Assembly: GCF_004799035.1 (NCBI RefSeq) | Contig: NZ_MWIO01000013.1 | Location: 1 to 64,000, forward strand | DNA length: 64,000 nucleotides | Origin: Rhodanobacter lindaniclasticus | GTDB taxonomy: Bacteria; Pseudomonadota; Gammaproteobacteria; Xanthomonadales; Rhodanobacteraceae | Direction: 5' to 3' | Part shown: piece by piece, positions 17,246-28,199 of the stretch | Layout of the letters: each line of letters starts with the position of its first letter | How positions within the stretch are numbered: position 1 is the stretch's first letter | Position numbers and translations under genes: made by a program | Notes under the pieces: model-generated | Told to the model about the DNA's origin: nothing | Database searches by the model: none | What the model saw: only the letters and a program-made list of their open reading frames with translations

Positions 17246-17926
17246 ATGCTGCTGCACATTCCCGGCGTACTGAGCGCAGAACAAATCAGGCGAATGCGCG
17301 AGTCGCTCGACGCGGCGCCGTGGGTCGACGGCCGCGAAACGGTGGGTGCGCAGGGCGCGCGGGTCAAGCGCAACCAGCAACTGCCTGACGCCTCGCCGCT
17401 GCGCCGGCAACTGGGCGAAACGGTGCTGGCGGCGCTGGCCGCGCAACCGCTGTTCCACGCCGCCACGCTGCCGCTGCGCATCCTGCCGCCACGCTTCAAC
17501 CGCTATGCGGACGGCGGCCAGTACGGTTTCCACGTCGACGGCGCGGTGATGGCCCTGCCCGATGGCGCCGGGCAACTGCGCAGCGACGTCTCGTGCACGC
17601 TGTTCCTCGGCGAACCGGACGAGTACGAAGGCGGCGAACTGATCGTCAGCGACACCTACGGCGAGCACGAAGTGAAACTGCCGGCCGGCGACCTGATCGT
17701 CTACCCGTCCAGCAGTCTGCACCGGGTGGCGCCGGTGACCCGCGGCATGCGGGTGGCCTCCTTCTTCTGGGTGCAAAGCCTGGTACGCGACGACAGCCGG
17801 CGCCGGCTGCTGTTCGAGCTGGACACGTCGATCCAGGCGCTGACCCGCACCGGCGCCGACCACGCCGCCGTACTGCAATTGACTGGCGTCTACCACAATC
17901 TGCTGCGGCAATGGTCGGCGACCTGA
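17246..17926 (+). CDS. piuC: Fe(II)/2-oxoglutarate-dependent dioxygenase PiuC (PKHD-type hydroxylase)
   Basis: A 226-residue cytosolic enzyme of the PKHD hydroxylase family (YbiX/PiuC). The iron-binding facial triad is visible: His96 and Asp98 in GFHVDG, and His159 in SSSLHRV, with Arg169 positioned to bind 2-oxoglutarate. Full length for the family (about 225). It follows the Fiu-type receptor with a short gap, as in many gamma-proteobacteria, and is presumably co-transcribed under Fur control. The precise substrate of PiuC is not firmly established; a role in processing imported siderophore is commonly proposed. Confidence 0.9.
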   Translation: MLLHIPGVLSAEQIRRMRESLDAAPWVDGRETVGAQGARVKRNQQLPDASPLRRQLGETVLAALAAQPLFHAATLPLRILPPRFNRYADGGQYGFHVDGAVMALPDGAGQLRSDVSCTLFLGEPDEYEGGELIVSDTYGEHEVKLPAGDLIVYPSSSLHRVAPVTRGMRVASFFWVQSLVRDDSRRRLLFELDTSIQALTRTGADHAAVLQLTGVYHNLLRQWSAT

Positions 17927-17996
17927 TCGCCGCGACGGTTCCCTCGACGCGGCGCACGGCGGATAATCGTCGACCCCCGACGCTGATGGCTGCACC

Positions 17997-20837
17997 ATGT
18001 TCGTACCCGGTCAACGCTGGATCTCCTCCGCCGAACCCGAGCTTGGCCTCGGCACCGTGTTGCGCGTCGAAGGACGCGGCGTGCAGGTGCTGTTCGCCAA
18101 AGCCGGCGTGCTGCGCCCCTACGCGATCGATTCGGCGCCGCTGATCCGCGCCGAGTTCCGCGCCGGCCAGCGCGTGGCGGGCAAGGGCATCGCGTTCCTG
18201 GTCGAACGGGTCGAGGCGAGGAACGACCTGCTGGTCTACCGCGGCGAAGGGCGCGAACTGGAGGAGGGCCAGCTCGACGACGAGCAGAGCGTGAGCCAGG
18301 CCGACGACCGCCTGATCGGCGGGCGCACCGACAGCGTGGCGCAGTTCGAGCTGCGCCTGGAAGGTCTCAAGCGGCGTGCCGAGGCACGCCGCTCGCCGAT
18401 GTGGGGCCTGGGCGCGGCACGTATCGGACTGGTACCGCACCAGTTGCGCGTGGCCGGCATCGCCTCGGCACGCCGCCCGCCGCGCGTGCTGCTGGCCGAC
18501 GAAGTGGGTCTGGGCAAGACCATCGAGGCGGGCATGATCGTGGCACGCCAGCTAGCCACCGGCCGCGCCTCGCGCGTGCTGCTGCTGTTGCCGGATACCC
18601 TGGTCTACCAGTGGTTCGTGGAGATGCTGCGCCGCTTCAACCTCAGCTTCGCGATCTACGACGAGGAACGCTGCGAGGCACTGGAACAGTCCGGCGACGC
18701 CGGCAATCCGTTCGAGGACGAGCAACTGGTGATCGCCGACTTCGGCTTCCTGGAAAGCTCGCCGAAGTACGCGCAGCAGTTGCTGGACGCACCGTGGGAC
18801 CTGCTGGTGGTGGACGAAGCCCATCACCTGGCCTGGTCACCGGAAGCGGCCAGCCCACGCTACACGATGGTGGAAAAACTGGCCGCAGCGATTCCCGGCG
18901 TGATCCTGCTCACCGCCACGCCCGAGCAGCTCGGCCGCAGCGGCCATTTCGCCCGCCTGCGCCTGCTCGACCCGCAGCGCTACCACGATCTGGACGGCTA
19001 TCTGGCGGAGGCCGATTCCTACCGGGCGCTGTCGAAAATCGCCGACCGCCTGCTCGATGGCCAGCCGCTCGATGCCGACCAGCACGCCGCCCTGACCGAG
19101 GCCTTCCACGGCGACGCAGCGCTCACCGCGCTGCTGGCCGATTCCACCAAGCCGGCCAACGCGCGTGAGCTGCTGGCTGCGCTGATCGACCGCCACGGCA
19201 CCGGCCGCGTGATGTTCCGCAACAACCGCGTCGGCGTCGGCGGCTTTCCGAAACGCCAGCCGGAGTGGCATCTGCTCGACGCCGACGCGGTCGACGACAG
19301 CACGCGGCAGGCGCTGCTGGCCGAGTTCCACGCCGACATCCAGCAGCCGCCGGCGCTGATCGAGGTCGACTACGCCGCCGATCCGCGCATCGACACCCTG
19401 ATCGCCCTGCTCGAAAAACACCCGCAGGACAAGTTCCTGCTGATCTGCCGCAGCCAGGCCAAGGTGCTGGCGCTGGAAGAAGCGCTGCGCACGAAGAGCG
19501 GCGTCGGCGTGGCGCGTTTCCACGAAGGCCTCAGCATCGTGCAGCGCGATCGCAACGCTGCCTATTTCGCGCAGCCCGACGGCGCGCGCCTGCTGCTGTG
19601 CTCGGAGATCGGTTCGGAAGGACGCAACTTCCAGTTCGCGCACCGGCTGATTTTGTGGGACCTGCCGCTGGACCCGGACCTGCTCGAACAGCGCATCGGC
19701 CGGCTCGACCGCATCGGCCAGAAGCACGACATCGCCATCCACGTCCTGGCCGTGGCCGACAGCGCCCAGCACGCGCTGGCGCGCTGGTACGACGAAGGCG
19801 TCGACGCCTTCCGCGCAAGTCCGGCCGACGGCCGCGAACTGCTGCGCTGCTACGGCGAACCGCTGGCACGACTGGCCGACGAACACGCCCGCGGCGACGA
19901 CAACCGCGATCAGGAACTCGACGCCCTGCTCGCCGAAACCCGTGCCAGCCACGAGCAAATGGCGGCACTCATCCGCGGCGGCCGCGATCACCTGCTGGAA
20001 CTGGCCTCCAGCCGCGATCCGCACGCCGACGAACTGCAGCAGGCCTTCCGCCGCGACGACCACGACCCCAGCCGCGACGCCTTCGTGCAGCGCCTGCTGG
20101 AGGCGTTCGGCATCCATGCCGAGGAACTCGGTGCGCAGGTACTGCTGCTCGACCCGCAATACCTCTCCACCGACGCCCTGCCCGGCTTCGCCGAGGGTCC
20201 GCAATCAGTCACTTTCTCGCGCGAGGTGGCGCTGTCGCGCGAAGAGCTGCCGTTGCTGCGGCTGGACCACCCGCTGGTGGCCGGTGCGCTGGACCTGGCG
20301 CTGTCCGGCGAGCAGGGCAATGCCGCCTTCATGGTCGACGACGTGCTGGCCCCGCGCACCGCGCTGCTGCAGGCGGTGTACGTGCTCGAATGCGTGGCCG
20401 ACCGCCGGTTGGATGCCGAGCGCTTCCTGCCGCCGTCGCCGCTGGTGGTCACCGTGGACACCCGGCTGGTCGAGCGCGCCGACTTCACGCCCAGCGAGAC
20501 GGCGTTGCGCAAGGCCAGCGACCGGCACATCGAGGTGGCGCGCTACCGCAAGTTTCTCGGCAAGCTGGTGCCACCTATGCTCGAGCGCACCGAAACGCTT
20601 GCCGGCACGCGCGCCCAGGCGCACATCGACGCGGCCGTGGCCGCCGCCACCGCATCGCTGGACAGCGAGCTGTCGCGGCTATTGGCCCTGCGCGCGGTGA
20701 ACCCGTCGATCAGCGACGCCGAGATCGCCGCCGTCACCGACGAACGCCACGCCCTGCTCGACGCACTCCCGCAGGCACGCCTGCGGCTCGATGCCGTGCG
20801 TTTCGTCGTCAGCGCCGACTTCCTCGCCCTGCGCTGA
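17997..20837 (+). CDS. rapA: RNA polymerase-associated SWI2/SNF2 ATPase RapA
   Basis: The 946-residue protein (E. coli RapA 968) has N-terminal Tudor-like sequence (FVPGQRWISSAEPELGLGTV), a SNF2 ATPase with Walker A DEVGLGKT (168-175) and DEAH box (273-276), a helicase C domain with SEIGSEGRNFQFAHRL and QRIGRLDRIGQ, and the long RapA C-terminal region. RapA rides on core RNA polymerase and uses ATP to recycle stalled or post-termination complexes. GATAAT at 17962-17967 may be its -10. It is a single-gene unit, unrelated in function to the flanking genes, and convergent with the rhomboid gene. Confidence 0.93.
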   Translation: MFVPGQRWISSAEPELGLGTVLRVEGRGVQVLFAKAGVLRPYAIDSAPLIRAEFRAGQRVAGKGIAFLVERVEARNDLLVYRGEGRELEEGQLDDEQSVSQADDRLIGGRTDSVAQFELRLEGLKRRAEARRSPMWGLGAARIGLVPHQLRVAGIASARRPPRVLLADEVGLGKTIEAGMIVARQLATGRASRVLLLLPDTLVYQWFVEMLRRFNLSFAIYDEERCEALEQSGDAGNPFEDEQLVIADFGFLESSPKYAQQLLDAPWDLLVVDEAHHLAWSPEAASPRYTMVEKLAAAIPGVILLTATPEQLGRSGHFARLRLLDPQRYHDLDGYLAEADSYRALSKIADRLLDGQPLDADQHAALTEAFHGDAALTALLADSTKPANARELLAALIDRHGTGRVMFRNNRVGVGGFPKRQPEWHLLDADAVDDSTRQALLAEFHADIQQPPALIEVDYAADPRIDTLIALLEKHPQDKFLLICRSQAKVLALEEALRTKSGVGVARFHEGLSIVQRDRNAAYFAQPDGARLLLCSEIGSEGRNFQFAHRLILWDLPLDPDLLEQRIGRLDRIGQKHDIAIHVLAVADSAQHALARWYDEGVDAFRASPADGRELLRCYGEPLARLADEHARGDDNRDQELDALLAETRASHEQMAALIRGGRDHLLELASSRDPHADELQQAFRRDDHDPSRDAFVQRLLEAFGIHAEELGAQVLLLDPQYLSTDALPGFAEGPQSVTFSREVALSREELPLLRLDHPLVAGALDLALSGEQGNAAFMVDDVLAPRTALLQAVYVLECVADRRLDAERFLPPSPLVVTVDTRLVERADFTPSETALRKASDRHIEVARYRKFLGKLVPPMLERTETLAGTRAQAHIDAAVAAATASLDSELSRLLALRAVNPSISDAEIAAVTDERHALLDALPQARLRLDAVRFVVSADFLALR

Positions 20838-20892
20838 CCCGTCCGCGGCACAGGGCGGACGGTGCCCGCCCTGCGAATTCCGAATCCCGGCT

Positions 20893-21546
20893 CTACCGCA
20901 TCAGCCGCCGCTTCGGCTTGATCGGCAGCCGGCCGCGCCAGTACTGGATCAGCACGATGCCGCCGACCATGCCGCCGAGGTGGGCGAAGTGGGCCACGCC
21001 GGCCTGGGTTCCGGTCACGCCCAGCACCAGTTCCACCGCTGCGTAGCCGATCACGAAGATCCATGCGGGAATCGGCACCGGCAGGAAGATCAGCATCATC
21101 TTCTCGTGCGGGTACAGCATGCCGAAGGCCAGCAGCAGACCGAAGATCGCACCCGAGGCGCCCAGTGTGGGGAAGAACTTCTCCGGCGAGAAGTAGTGCA
21201 GCACCAGCAGCTGGGCGATCGCCGCCACGATGGCGCAGACGAAGTAGTAGACGATGAAATTGCGCGCGCCGAAGGTGCGCTCGATGGTGCCGCCGAACAT
21301 GAACAGCGCGAACATGTTGAACGCGATGTGGGGCAGGCCACCGTGCATGAAGGCGTAGGTCACCAGTTGCCACGGACGGAAGCCGATCGAGGCCAGGCCC
21401 TGTGCGGTCTGGTACACCTGATCGGGCCCCCACGGCCACAGCGCGAAATACTGCAGGAAGACTTCGCCGAAGAACTGTTGCAGCAGGTAGACGACGACGT
21501 TGGCGATCAGCAGGTTGCGCGTGACCGGCGGCAGATCCAGAGGCAT
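20893..21546 (-). CDS. rhomboid family intramembrane serine protease
   Basis: A 217-residue six- or seven-helix membrane protein. Catalytic serine lies in GASGAIFG (Ser131) and the partner histidine in AHFAHLGG (His189); the oxyanion His/Asn helix HGGLPHIAFNMF is also intact, so an active protease is expected. Size matches the basic six-helix form. Bacterial rhomboids cleave membrane-anchored substrates in the bilayer; the target here cannot be guessed. The plus-strand RapA gene ends 55 bp away, and the C40 peptidase gene lies upstream on the same strand behind a terminator. Confidence 0.92.
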   Translation of the reverse strand: MPLDLPPVTRNLLIANVVVYLLQQFFGEVFLQYFALWPWGPDQVYQTAQGLASIGFRPWQLVTYAFMHGGLPHIAFNMFALFMFGGTIERTFGARNFIVYYFVCAIVAAIAQLLVLHYFSPEKFFPTLGASGAIFGLLLAFGMLYPHEKMMLIFLPVPIPAWIFVIGYAAVELVLGVTGTQAGVAHFAHLGGMVGGIVLIQYWRGRLPIKPKRRLMR

Positions 21547-21652
21547 CAGGCAGTTCCGGGGAAGGGGCTCAACCCCAAGCGTAACGGCGCGCGCGCCCGG
21601 CCGCCATGCAGGCGATGTCGCGCGGCTCCGATCAGCTCATGGTGCCGACCAC

Positions 21653-21675
21653 AAAAAAGCCGCCTTGCGGCGGCT
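21653..21675 (-). terminator. Rho-independent terminator of the C40 peptidase gene
   Basis: Reading the minus strand: stem AGCCGCC / GGCGGCT with loop GCAA, then a run of T, 24 bp beyond the peptidase stop codon. Confidence 0.9.
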
Positions 21676-21698
21676 GCGGAACGCACCCTTGCAGGTAC

Positions 21699-22409
21699 TC
21701 AACCCTTGCTGGCGGCCAGCGCCATCGCCTCCGGCCGCTTGGCGCCGGCGAAACGCTTGGCCCAATAGCCATCGTCCAGGCTGGAGATCTCCACCGACTT
21801 GCCGGCGCTCGGCGAATGGATGAAGCGTCCGCCGGAAATGTAGATGCCCACGTGCGAGATGCGGTGCCGGCCGTGGGTGCGGAAGAACACCAGGTCGCCG
21901 GGCTTGATGTCGGCGCGCTTGATCTTGACCCCGGCCAGGAACTGGCTGGCGGAGGTGTTCGGCAACTGCAAGCCGATGGCATGGGAGAACACGTAGCGCA
22001 CGAAGCCGCTGCAATCGAAACCCGTGGCCGGATTGCGGCCGCCGCGCACGTAGCGGATGTCGCGCAGGCCCATCGCCGCGGCCAGCAGCGCCTTGCGCAG
22101 ATCGGTGATGTTCTGGGTGGCGACTCGGGCTTCCGGGGTCTGCGCCGCCGCAACGGTGGCCGCCGGCCTGGCTGCATCCACCGGTGCGTTCACCACCGCG
22201 GGAAGCAGGTCACTGCCGTGGCTCGGCAGCACCGACTCGCTCAGGCGGGTCGCCGGGCTGAAGGCAGGCAGCGGCTGGAGCAGCGGCGCGGCCACCCGGG
22301 CCGCAGCGGGCGCGCTGAAGGCGGCATCGAATTGGGTGGCGTGAAGGACTCCGGAAAACAGCAGCGCAGGCACAAGCGCAGCAAACACAATCAATCGCTG
22401 GGTGGGCAT
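21699..22409 (-). CDS. NlpC/P60 (C40) family cell-wall peptidase
   Basis: A 236-residue secreted protein: signal peptide (about 1-23, ending LHA), a Pro/Ala-rich linker to about residue 100, then an NlpC/P60 domain with catalytic Cys133 (FDCSGFVRYVF), His186 (SHVGIY) and His198 (FIHSPS). Such enzymes cut D-Glu-diaminopimelate bonds in peptidoglycan stem peptides. ATG 22409 is used since the signal starts there. The 180 bp upstream (22410-22591) contain no gene I recognise. It is a single-gene unit with its own terminator. Confidence 0.9.
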   Translation of the reverse strand: MPTQRLIVFAALVPALLFSGVLHATQFDAAFSAPAAARVAAPLLQPLPAFSPATRLSESVLPSHGSDLLPAVVNAPVDAARPAATVAAAQTPEARVATQNITDLRKALLAAAMGLRDIRYVRGGRNPATGFDCSGFVRYVFSHAIGLQLPNTSASQFLAGVKIKRADIKPGDLVFFRTHGRHRISHVGIYISGGRFIHSPSAGKSVEISSLDDGYWAKRFAGAKRPEAMALAASKG

Positions 22410-22591
22410 GCTGGAAAATCCCGGGTATTCACGGAGTTGGCCGTCGTCGGAACGCGATGACGGCATAACAGGGCTGTGAAAATACCAAGCCACCACCCTT
22501 CGGATGTTGGATTGAGGTTAAGTGAACCCTGCCGTTTCGGGATTTCGGGATGTTGCGCACATTCCCATCAAGCCACTGATTTCAATGGAAT

Positions 22592-23329
22592 TCACGAGCT
22601 TCCCGGCGATTCGGGCCAATAGTACGAGTCCGGGTACGGCCGCTTGCCGAAGATCGCCGTGCCGATACGCAACTCGGTCGCCCCCTCGGCGATGGCGAGC
22701 GGAAAATCGCCACTCATGCCCATGGAAAGCCTTGTCAAATCATACCCTTGTGCAACCGCCTGGTCACGCAACTCACGCAGCAGACGGAAGCAGCCACGGA
22801 CCTCGACCGGTTCGCTCGAGTGGATCGCGAGAGTCATCAGGCCACGCACGCGCAGACTGTCGTAACGACGCAAGCTGTTCAGGAAGCCGGCCAGTTGTTC
22901 AGGTGGCAGACCGTATTTGCTGGGCTCGGGGGAGGTCTTGACCTGCACCAGCACGTCGAGCGCGCGGCCTTCGTGCTGCAGGCGCCGGTCCAGTGCCTCG
23001 GCCAGTTCCAACCGGTCCAGCGACTGCACCTCGCTGACCAGCCGGGCCACGTCCTTCGCCTTGTTGGTCTGCAGGTGGCCGATCATCACCCAGTCGATGC
23101 CGCAGTCCGCCAGCAGCGGCGCCTTGTCGCGGATCTCCTGCACCTTGTTCTCGCCGAGCCGCCTCATGCCCAGCGCCACCCCGGCCCGGATCAACTCCGG
23201 GCCGAAGGTCTTGCTGACCGGCAGGATGTCGACCTCGGACGGATCGCGCCCAACCTCCCGGCACGCCGCATCGACGCGCTGGCGGAGCCGCGCCCAGTTA
23301 TCGGCCAGCCAGGAAGTGTCCGTGTCCAT
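22592..23329 (-). CDS. yggS: YggS family pyridoxal-phosphate homeostasis protein
   Basis: The 245-residue fold-type III PLP protein lacks enzyme partners but maintains PLP balance. The PLP-binding lysine is Lys40 in ILPVSK; LGENKVQE, DWVMIGHLQTNK, VQVKTS, GLMTL and LSMGMSGDFPLAI are all family signatures. Length is typical (about 230-245). In many proteobacteria it sits beside pilT or proC; here it lies 15 bp downstream of the M20 peptidase gene on the same strand, so the two may be co-transcribed. Confidence 0.95.
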   Translation of the reverse strand: MDTDTSWLADNWARLRQRVDAACREVGRDPSEVDILPVSKTFGPELIRAGVALGMRRLGENKVQEIRDKAPLLADCGIDWVMIGHLQTNKAKDVARLVSEVQSLDRLELAEALDRRLQHEGRALDVLVQVKTSPEPSKYGLPPEQLAGFLNSLRRYDSLRVRGLMTLAIHSSEPVEVRGCFRLLRELRDQAVAQGYDLTRLSMGMSGDFPLAIAEGATELRIGTAIFGKRPYPDSYYWPESPGSS

Positions 23330-23344
23330 GCGCCGCGATCGCGC

Positions 23345-24769
<1,425 letters not shown>

Positions 24770-24988
24770 GAGGCAACTCCAACGTGGCGAACAATCGCGC
24801 ATTGTAGCAGCGCCCCGTCGCGGCACCGACGGCGCCGGCGGCGAACGCCTACGACGACGGGCGCGCAAGGCGCACGCCAGGCAACCCCGGGGTCCGGCAG
24901 CGCGGCCGTGCGGCGACGCTCATGGTGGGGGCGCGGCGTCGACCGCCGCTATCCGCCCGCAAGCCGACCATTTCACGGAGGAAAAACC

Positions 24989-25327
24989 ATGTTCCACAAG
25001 CTCGCCGCCATCGCCCTCATGCTCGGACTCGCCGCCCCGGGGCTGCTGTTCGCCGCCACGCCGGTCAACATCAACAAGGCCGACGCCAAGGCCATCGCCA
25101 AGTCGCTCGACGGGATCGGCGCGACGCGAGCCGAAGCCATCGTGGCCTGGCGCGAGGCGCACGGCCCGTTCAAGAAGGCCGACGACCTGAAGCACGTCAA
25201 GGGCATCGGCAAGGCCACGATCGAACGCAACCGCGGCGCGATCCTGTTTGCCGACGACGGCACCGCCGACAGCGACACCGCCACCGCACCCAAGCCGCGA
25301 CGCAGCAAGGCGGCCGCCAGCGAGTAA
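24989..25327 (+). CDS. ComEA-like secreted helix-hairpin-helix protein
   Basis: A 112-residue protein with a signal peptide (about 1-22, LLFA) and two helix-hairpin-helix motifs (VNINKADAKAIAKSLDGIG and GPFKKADDLKHVKGIGKATIE), the ComEA DNA-binding arrangement. The C-terminus is Asp/Thr/Lys-rich. ACGGAGGA is well placed before ATG 24989. Such small periplasmic HhH proteins bind incoming DNA in competence; in Xanthomonadales they are common even outside competence operons. The flanking genes give no further support for DNA uptake. Confidence 0.85.
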   Translation: MFHKLAAIALMLGLAAPGLLFAATPVNINKADAKAIAKSLDGIGATRAEAIVAWREAHGPFKKADDLKHVKGIGKATIERNRGAILFADDGTADSDTATAPKPRRSKAAASE

Positions 25328-25412
25328 TCCCGGCACCGACCGGCGCAAGCGGTGCACACCCCCGCACCGCTTGCGCTACACTCGCGCGCCGCTTCCGCCG
25401 CTCCGCGCCAAC

Positions 25413-25892
25413 ATGATCCTCCCGCGTTACCACATCGCCGCCTCCGCCATCGCCGGTGCCGGCAAGGGTCTGTTCCTCGACGAGGCAGTGACCGCGGGCA
25501 GCATCCTCACCGCGCCCGACGGCATCGAGCAGACCTACCGACAGGCCGACATCGAGGCATCCGAGTCGTTGCGCGCCTTGTGGCATGCCAGCGCACGCTG
25601 GTTCGAGGATCGCTACACGCTGTCGCCCGAATGGCCCGACGAGTGCTATATCAATCACAGCTTCACGCCCAACGGGTTGTGGCACCTGGGTTTCGTGTTC
25701 GCCCTGGCCGACCTGCCCGCCGGCAGCGAGATCACCGTGGATTACCGCCACCTGCTGCCCCCGGGGCAGGTCGAGGACTTTGTCGATTCGGCCACCGGTG
25801 AGACAATCGCGGGGTTGTCCTGGCGAGAGAGCCTCGCCAGCAGTACCCGTGCCCTGGCCGAGCTGCTGGCATCCCCTCGAACCGGGTCGTGA
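25413..25892 (+). CDS. SET-domain protein (putative lysine methyltransferase)
   Basis: A 159-residue protein resembling eukaryotic-type SET domains: an N-terminal strand with GKGLFLDEAVTAGSIL, the NHS motif NHSFTPN (81-87, normally NHSCxPN) and GSEITVDY (104-111), both forming the SAM and active-site knot. The pre-SET Cys clusters of histone enzymes are absent. Bacterial SET proteins of this kind may methylate chromosomal or ribosomal proteins, but the target is unknown. It is 6 bp upstream of the GNAT gene, so the two acyl/methyl-modifying enzymes probably form an operon. Confidence 0.8.
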   Translation: MILPRYHIAASAIAGAGKGLFLDEAVTAGSILTAPDGIEQTYRQADIEASESLRALWHASARWFEDRYTLSPEWPDECYINHSFTPNGLWHLGFVFALADLPAGSEITVDYRHLLPPGQVEDFVDSATGETIAGLSWRESLASSTRALAELLASPRTGS

Positions 25893-25898
25893 TGGCTG

Positions 25899-26444
25899 AT
25901 GGTGATGGTTGAGATTCCTGTCCTCGAGACGCCGCGGTTGTGCCTGACCGCATTGAGCGAACGACACTTCGACGATTACGCCGCGATGCTGGCCGACCCG
26001 GACAGCACCCGCTGGGTCGGCGACGGCCAGCCGCTGGATCGCACCAACGCGTGGCGCTCGCTGGCCATGCTGCTGGGCCATTGGCAGTTGCGCGGTTTCG
26101 GCATGTGGGCGCTGGAGCTGAAGGAGACCGGCGAGTTCGTCGGTCGCGCCGGCCTGATGTATCCGGAGGGCTGGCCTGACCTGGAGCTGGGCTGGATGCT
26201 CAAGCCGACCCACCGCCACCGCGGCTATGCCACCGAGGCAGGCAACGCGACGCTGGATTTCGCCTGGACCCAACTGCGCGTGCCGCGCGTGATCAGCCTG
26301 GTGCGCATCGGCAACGAGGCCTCCGACCGCCTGGCCGAGCGGCTCGGCGGCGAACACATCGAGAACATCGACTTCTACGGCAACAACAGCCACGTGTTCG
26401 CCTACTACCCGCCGCACCGCGAACGCCGGCGCGCCTACGCCTGA
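25899..26444 (+). CDS. GNAT family N-acetyltransferase (RimJ/RimL-like)
   Basis: The 181-residue protein begins IPVLETPRLCLTALSERHFDDY, typical of Acetyltransf_3 (RimJ/RimL) proteins, and has the acetyl-CoA loop in LKPTHRHRGYATEAGNATLDFA. These enzymes acetylate protein N-termini, antibiotics or small amines; the substrate cannot be told. ATG 25899 or 25905 could start it. It follows the SET-domain gene by 6 bp. Confidence 0.85.
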   Translation: MVMVEIPVLETPRLCLTALSERHFDDYAAMLADPDSTRWVGDGQPLDRTNAWRSLAMLLGHWQLRGFGMWALELKETGEFVGRAGLMYPEGWPDLELGWMLKPTHRHRGYATEAGNATLDFAWTQLRVPRVISLVRIGNEASDRLAERLGGEHIENIDFYGNNSHVFAYYPPHRERRRAYA

Positions 26445-26451
26445 ACCGGCG

Positions 26452-28071
26452 TCAGTAGACGTCGCGTCGATAGCGCCCCTGTTCGCGCAACTGCGCGACC
26501 CGCGCGGCACCCAGCACCTCGCACAGCACCGCATCGACGCCGGGCGCCAGTCCGTCGAGGCTGCCGCAGACATAGATCGCTGCACCTTCGTCGACCCAGT
26601 GCCGCAGCTCGTCACCGGCTTCGCGCAGGCGTTGCTGCACGTGGATGCGCTCGCCCTGGTCGCGCGACCAGGCAAAATCGGCGCGCGCGATGGCGCCTTC
26701 GGCGATCCAGCGTTCGATATCCTCGCGATGAAGGAAATCGTGTGCGCGGTGGCGCTCGCCGAACAGCAGCCAGTTGCGCGTGCGACCGGCGGCGATGCGT
26801 TGCTTGAGCAAGGCGCGCAAGGCGGCCAGGCCAGTACCGTTGCCGATCAGCACCAGCGGGCGTGCATCGCCAGGCACATGGAAGTTGACGTTGCTGCGCA
26901 CGCGCAGCGCAATCTCCGCGCCGATCGGTGCGTGCTCGGTGAGCCAACCCGAGCCCAACCCGGGATAGCCACCACGCGCGCGCATCCGGCGCACGATCAA
27001 CTGCAGCGTGCCGTCCTGCGGCAGCGAGGCGATCGAGTACGCGCGATGCGGCAGCAACTGCAACATCGCGGCGACGCCCTCCTCGTCCAAGTCTTCGATC
27101 TCGTCTGGCTCGGGCAGGCGACAGCGCGCCAGCAAGGTCGCCAACGGCAGCCGCTCCCGGTACCCGAACGGCACCACGACGCGGCCATCCAGCCCGCGCG
27201 CCGCCAGCCATGTAGCCACCGCTTCGGCGGCATGGCGGGGACCGATCTCGGCCAGGTCGCCAGCCTGCCAATCCGCGTGACCCTCCAGCGGCTTGAGTGC
27301 CAGATGGAAACAGGGCTCGCCCACGCTGCCCGGGTTGAGCAAGCGGCGCTCGACCAGTTGCCAGCGCCGGTACTTCGGCGGCTGCCAATCCGGCAGATCG
27401 GGCGCGCCGCCGAGCACGGCCAGGTGATGCTGCCAGCGGCGCTGACTGGCGTCGTCCTCGCTGTCCACCTCCACCGGATCGAACAACGCGTGTGCGCCGC
27501 TGGCCTGCAGCCAGCGATGGAGCTGGCGGCCGAAGCCGCAAAAGTCCTCGTAGTCGCTGTCGCCCAGAGCCAGCAGGCCGTAATGCAGACCGGTCAGTGA
27601 CGCGGGCTGCCGCATCAGTTGCCGGGTGAAGGCCAGCGCCATGTCAGGCGGCTCGCCATCGCCGGTAGTGCTGACCACGAACAGCACGCGACCCGCCTCG
27701 CGCAGATCGTCCAGCGCCACCTCGTCGATACCGATCACGCGAGTGGGCAGACCGGCCAGCTGCAGGCTCTGCGAAGTCTGACGGGCCAGTTGTTCGGCGA
27801 AACCGGTCTGGCTGGCGTACACCACGCGCAGCGCCGCATTTGCGGACCGCGCCTGGGCAGCGGGGACGTCGCCAGCTTCAAGCGTGGCCCGCTGCCCGGT
27901 CGCCACGTCCTTCACGGCAACCGGCTGGCTTGGCGCAGCGCCGAGCCGGAAGCGCGACAGACCAAACAGATCCCGCGCCAAACTGATCCAGTGCCACTGA
28001 TGCAGCTGGCACATCCAGGATGCGCGACGCGGCAGATCCGTGTTTTCAGCAAGAGAGGCTGGTTGACCCAT
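26452..28071 (-). CDS. flavodoxin/NADPH-reductase fusion (sulfite reductase alpha-like)
   Basis: A 539-residue flavoprotein of the cytochrome P450 reductase/CysJ type: flavodoxin domain (about 80-215; VVYASQTGFAEQLA, STTGDGEPPD, LALGDSDYEDFCGFG), FAD domain (RAYSIASL), and NADPH domain (LVLIGNGTGLAALRALL, YVCGSL). The 80 residues before flavodoxin (QLHQWHWISLARDLFG) look like the tail of a PepSY membrane domain that precedes flavodoxin in related iron-uptake reductases, here too short to span the membrane repeatedly. ATG 28071 is chosen for a GGA ahead of it; GTG 28110 and ATG 28014 are alternatives. A possible Fur box about 110-130 bp upstream fits a siderophore or metal reductase. No cysI-like partner is adjacent. 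Confidence 0.75.
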   Translation of the reverse strand: MGQPASLAENTDLPRRASWMCQLHQWHWISLARDLFGLSRFRLGAAPSQPVAVKDVATGQRATLEAGDVPAAQARSANAALRVVYASQTGFAEQLARQTSQSLQLAGLPTRVIGIDEVALDDLREAGRVLFVVSTTGDGEPPDMALAFTRQLMRQPASLTGLHYGLLALGDSDYEDFCGFGRQLHRWLQASGAHALFDPVEVDSEDDASQRRWQHHLAVLGGAPDLPDWQPPKYRRWQLVERRLLNPGSVGEPCFHLALKPLEGHADWQAGDLAEIGPRHAAEAVATWLAARGLDGRVVVPFGYRERLPLATLLARCRLPEPDEIEDLDEEGVAAMLQLLPHRAYSIASLPQDGTLQLIVRRMRARGGYPGLGSGWLTEHAPIGAEIALRVRSNVNFHVPGDARPLVLIGNGTGLAALRALLKQRIAAGRTRNWLLFGERHRAHDFLHREDIERWIAEGAIARADFAWSRDQGERIHVQQRLREAGDELRHWVDEGAAIYVCGSLDGLAPGVDAVLCEVLGAARVAQLREQGRYRRDVY

Positions 28072-28177
28072 GGCGATCCGTGTTCGGCGCACCGGACCTT
28101 CCCGCGGCACCTCGCGAGGGCGCGAAAGACGGAACCGGCGCGGCGCCGGACGAAAGATCCGGCCGAGCCATTAAATC

Positions 28178-28199
28178 GCAAACAAGAATCACTCGCAAT
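28178..28199 (-). promoter_or_regulatory. possible Fur box upstream of the flavoprotein reductase
   Basis: On the minus strand the site reads ATTGCGAGTGATTCTTGTT and continues TGC. It resembles the Fur consensus with a few mismatches and lies in a 280-bp gene-free stretch (28111-28393) upstream of the reductase. Nothing else was recognised in that stretch. Confidence 0.4.
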
